64,000 nt of DNA from Chondrilla cf. caribensis (taxonomy: Eukaryota > Porifera > Demospongiae > Chondrillida > Chondrillidae), in assembly GCA_964020155.1 (NCBI GenBank), contig OZ026552.1, positions 76,001-140,000 on the forward strand, given 5' to 3'. A program made the translations under genes and the position numbers. The notes below the pieces were generated by a model. It ran no database searches, was not told the DNA's origin, and saw nothing but the letters and a program-made list of their open reading frames with translations. Positions 59,505-64,000 of this stretch are shown piece after piece (position 1 is the stretch's first letter; every line of letters begins with the position of its first letter).

Positions 59505-60770
59505 GACACTGGGCAGCCCATGGTGACCAGCAACATAATGTAACAATACCTGAGTGATCACCACAAGATCTATAACACTTATATTGGAATGTACATACAA
59601 ATGTATAATGCTATGTGCCATATGGGCACTGGGGAGAATTTTTGATTAGTGACAAAATGCACCATTTTTTATCAGAAGGGCCGTACTAGTTCCAGGAGTG
59701 TGTCTGTACATCCGTATTTGTGCTATGATGCATTATGTGCACACAGGAGGGGCCTGGTGACAAGGGAAAAAATTGCCATTTTTTGCTTGTCACCACAAGG
59801 CATATAGCACATTCCGGAGGGTGTGTGTGCATCCGAAATTGTGTTGGTGAGTTTGGTATGGACACTGGGCAGCCCCTGGTGATCAGCAACGGGATGTTAA
59901 ATTACTCGAGTGATCACCACAAGGTGTATTAATACACTTATATTGGAATGTACATACAAAAGTATGTGCAATATTATATTTGTGCCATATGGACAATGGG
60001 GAGAATTTTTGACCAGCAATATATATAACATATCATTTTTGTTATCAGAAGGACCGTACTAGTTCCAGAGGTGTGTCCATGCACCCGTATTTGAGCTATG
60101 ATGCATCATGTGCACACAGGAGAGGCCGTGGTGACCAGAAAAAAATATTTGGCTTTTTTGCTTGTCACCACGAGGCCTATAGCACACTCAAGTGGGTGTG
60201 CATGCACCTGTAATTGTGTTGGTGAGTTCGGTATGAACACTGGGCAGCCCTTGGCATTCAGCAATGGGATGTGAAATTACCTGAGTGATCACCACAAGGC
60301 GTATTACACTTATATTGGAATGTACATACAAACGTATATGCAATATTATATGTGCCATATGGACATCGGGGAGAATTTTTGATCAAGGACACAACATATT
60401 TTTTGTTATCAGAAGGACTGTACTAGATCCAGGAGTGTGTACATGCATCTGTATTTGAGCTATAATGCATCCTGTGCACACAGGAGAGGCCATGGTGACC
60501 AGTGATAAAATTTGACATTTTTTGCTTGTCACCACGAGGCCTATAGCACACTCGCAGGGTGTGCATGCTTCTGAAATTGTGTTGGTGAGTTTGGTTTTGA
60601 TTACACCCCTCCCCTTAAAATAAAATGAAATCTCCATGTTTACTAACTCCTTTTTTTCTTCGTTTTGTTTTGTATAGTATTATACACCAATGTTAAATCA
60701 ATAATGGCTTCCCCTCTTTTTGCTGGTCACCACGAGGCCTATACCACACCCAGGAGGATGTGTATGCATC
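59505..60770. repeat. Satellite of about 360 bp, three copies plus fragments
   Basis: Each copy starts ACACTGGGCAGCCC (59505, 59861, about 60236) and contains CACTTATATTGGAATGTACA, TATCAGAAGG(A/G)CCGTACTAG, CACCACGAGGCCTATAGCAC and ACACAGGAG(A/G)GGCC. A further fragment with the CACGAGGCCTATA word is at about 60730. Copies diverge by roughly 10-15 percent by eye. Confidence 0.88.
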
Positions 60771-60778
60771 CGAATTTG

Positions 60779-60822
60779 ACCATAGATACTAGCGGTAATA
60801 ATAGAAGGGTCGAGTATCTATG
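60779..60822. repeat. Short inverted repeat CCATAGATACT / AGTATCTATGG
   Basis: Perfect 11-base arms with a 22-base loop, just before the large GC palindrome. Confidence 0.8.
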
Positions 60823-60843
60823 GTATAGAGTATGATTTGACTT

Positions 60844-60941
60844 AGTCTAGCTAGCTAGCCCGTCCCCGCACACGCGCCCTACGTCTCCCGCTCTTAACGC
60901 CCGTAGGGCGCGTGTGCGGGAACGGGCTAGCTAGCTAGACT
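60844..60941. repeat. GC-rich palindrome, arms about 40 bp
   Basis: AGTCTAGCTAGCTAGCCCGT..CCGCACACGCGCCCTACG is followed after an 18-base spacer by its reverse complement with one mismatch. The arm tip is built of CTAGCTAG. Could be a hairpin, an insertion footprint or a short element with long terminal repeats. Confidence 0.9.
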
Positions 60942-61110
60942 AGATTTGACTGATCCTAAGACGCGAATTACACGTAGACGAACGCGAAAACGGATAGCCA
61001 CCCACAAATCTGACAAGACTCGGAATCGTCTGCACGATTTGCATGCCACATCTGAAGCCCATTTCGATGAGAAGAAAATTCATCCTTATTCGTCAGTGTC
61101 GTAACAGACC

Positions 61111-64000
<2,890 letters not shown>

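Overview
The window is nuclear DNA from an animal. Split genes with GT-AG introns, AATAAA-type 3' ends and metazoan families (TENT5, HECTD3, TRIM-NHL with a filamin domain, SENP6/7, ILVBL, MGME1, EVH1) are all present. The high gene density, short introns stuffed with tandem repeats, several intronless genes and a sponge-style tyrosine-kinase-like kinase suggest an early-branching invertebrate. A sponge is my best guess, but that is inference and not proven here.

Layout, left to right. (1) 1-5.3 kb: cytosolic NADP isocitrate dehydrogenase (+, 12 exons). (2) 5.7-7.4 kb: DPH5 (-, 6 exons), tail-to-tail with it. (3) 7.9-9.3 kb: an intronless kinase fused to a degenerate small-GTPase domain (-). 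(4) 10-12.4 kb: intronless HECTD3 (+). (5) 12.7-24.6 kb: a 22-exon SENP6/7-type SUMO protease (+) with repeat-rich disordered N-terminus. (6) 25.7-27.2 kb: intronless TENT5/FAM46 (+). (7) 28.3-41.6 kb: DDX18 helicase (-, 13 exons); its 4.3-kb intron 4 carries a complete intronless TRIM-NHL gene on the same strand, a foldback element and a Tc1 relic. (8) 41.7-43.6 kb: intronless ILVBL (+), 128 bp from the DDX18 start. (9) 44.3-47.6 kb: mitochondrial-type tryptophanyl-tRNA synthetase (-), with one expected exon not found. (10) 47.7-53.4 kb: coiled-coil plus PH-domain protein (+), head-to-head with it. (11) 53.7-57.1 kb: MGME1 nuclease (-). (12) 57-61 kb: gene-poor, two families of long tandem repeats and a GC-rich palindrome. 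(13) 61.1 kb to the end: the 5' part of an EVH1-domain gene (+), running off the window.

The genes are housekeeping and regulatory and are not a pathway cluster. Themes recur by chance: mitochondrial maintenance (WARS2, MGME1), translation and ribosome biogenesis (DPH5, DDX18), ubiquitin/SUMO (HECTD3, SENP, TRIM-NHL).

The most unusual property is the repeat landscape. Almost every intron contains a minisatellite or (CA/GT) array, and several arrays start exactly at, or contain copies of, a splice junction. The clearest case is DDX18 intron 7, whose roughly 24 units of 31 bp are each a copy of the exon 7 end plus its splice donor. Exon coordinates below were derived by eye from reading frame, splice dinucleotides, phase and remembered family similarity; they are not transcript-supported.
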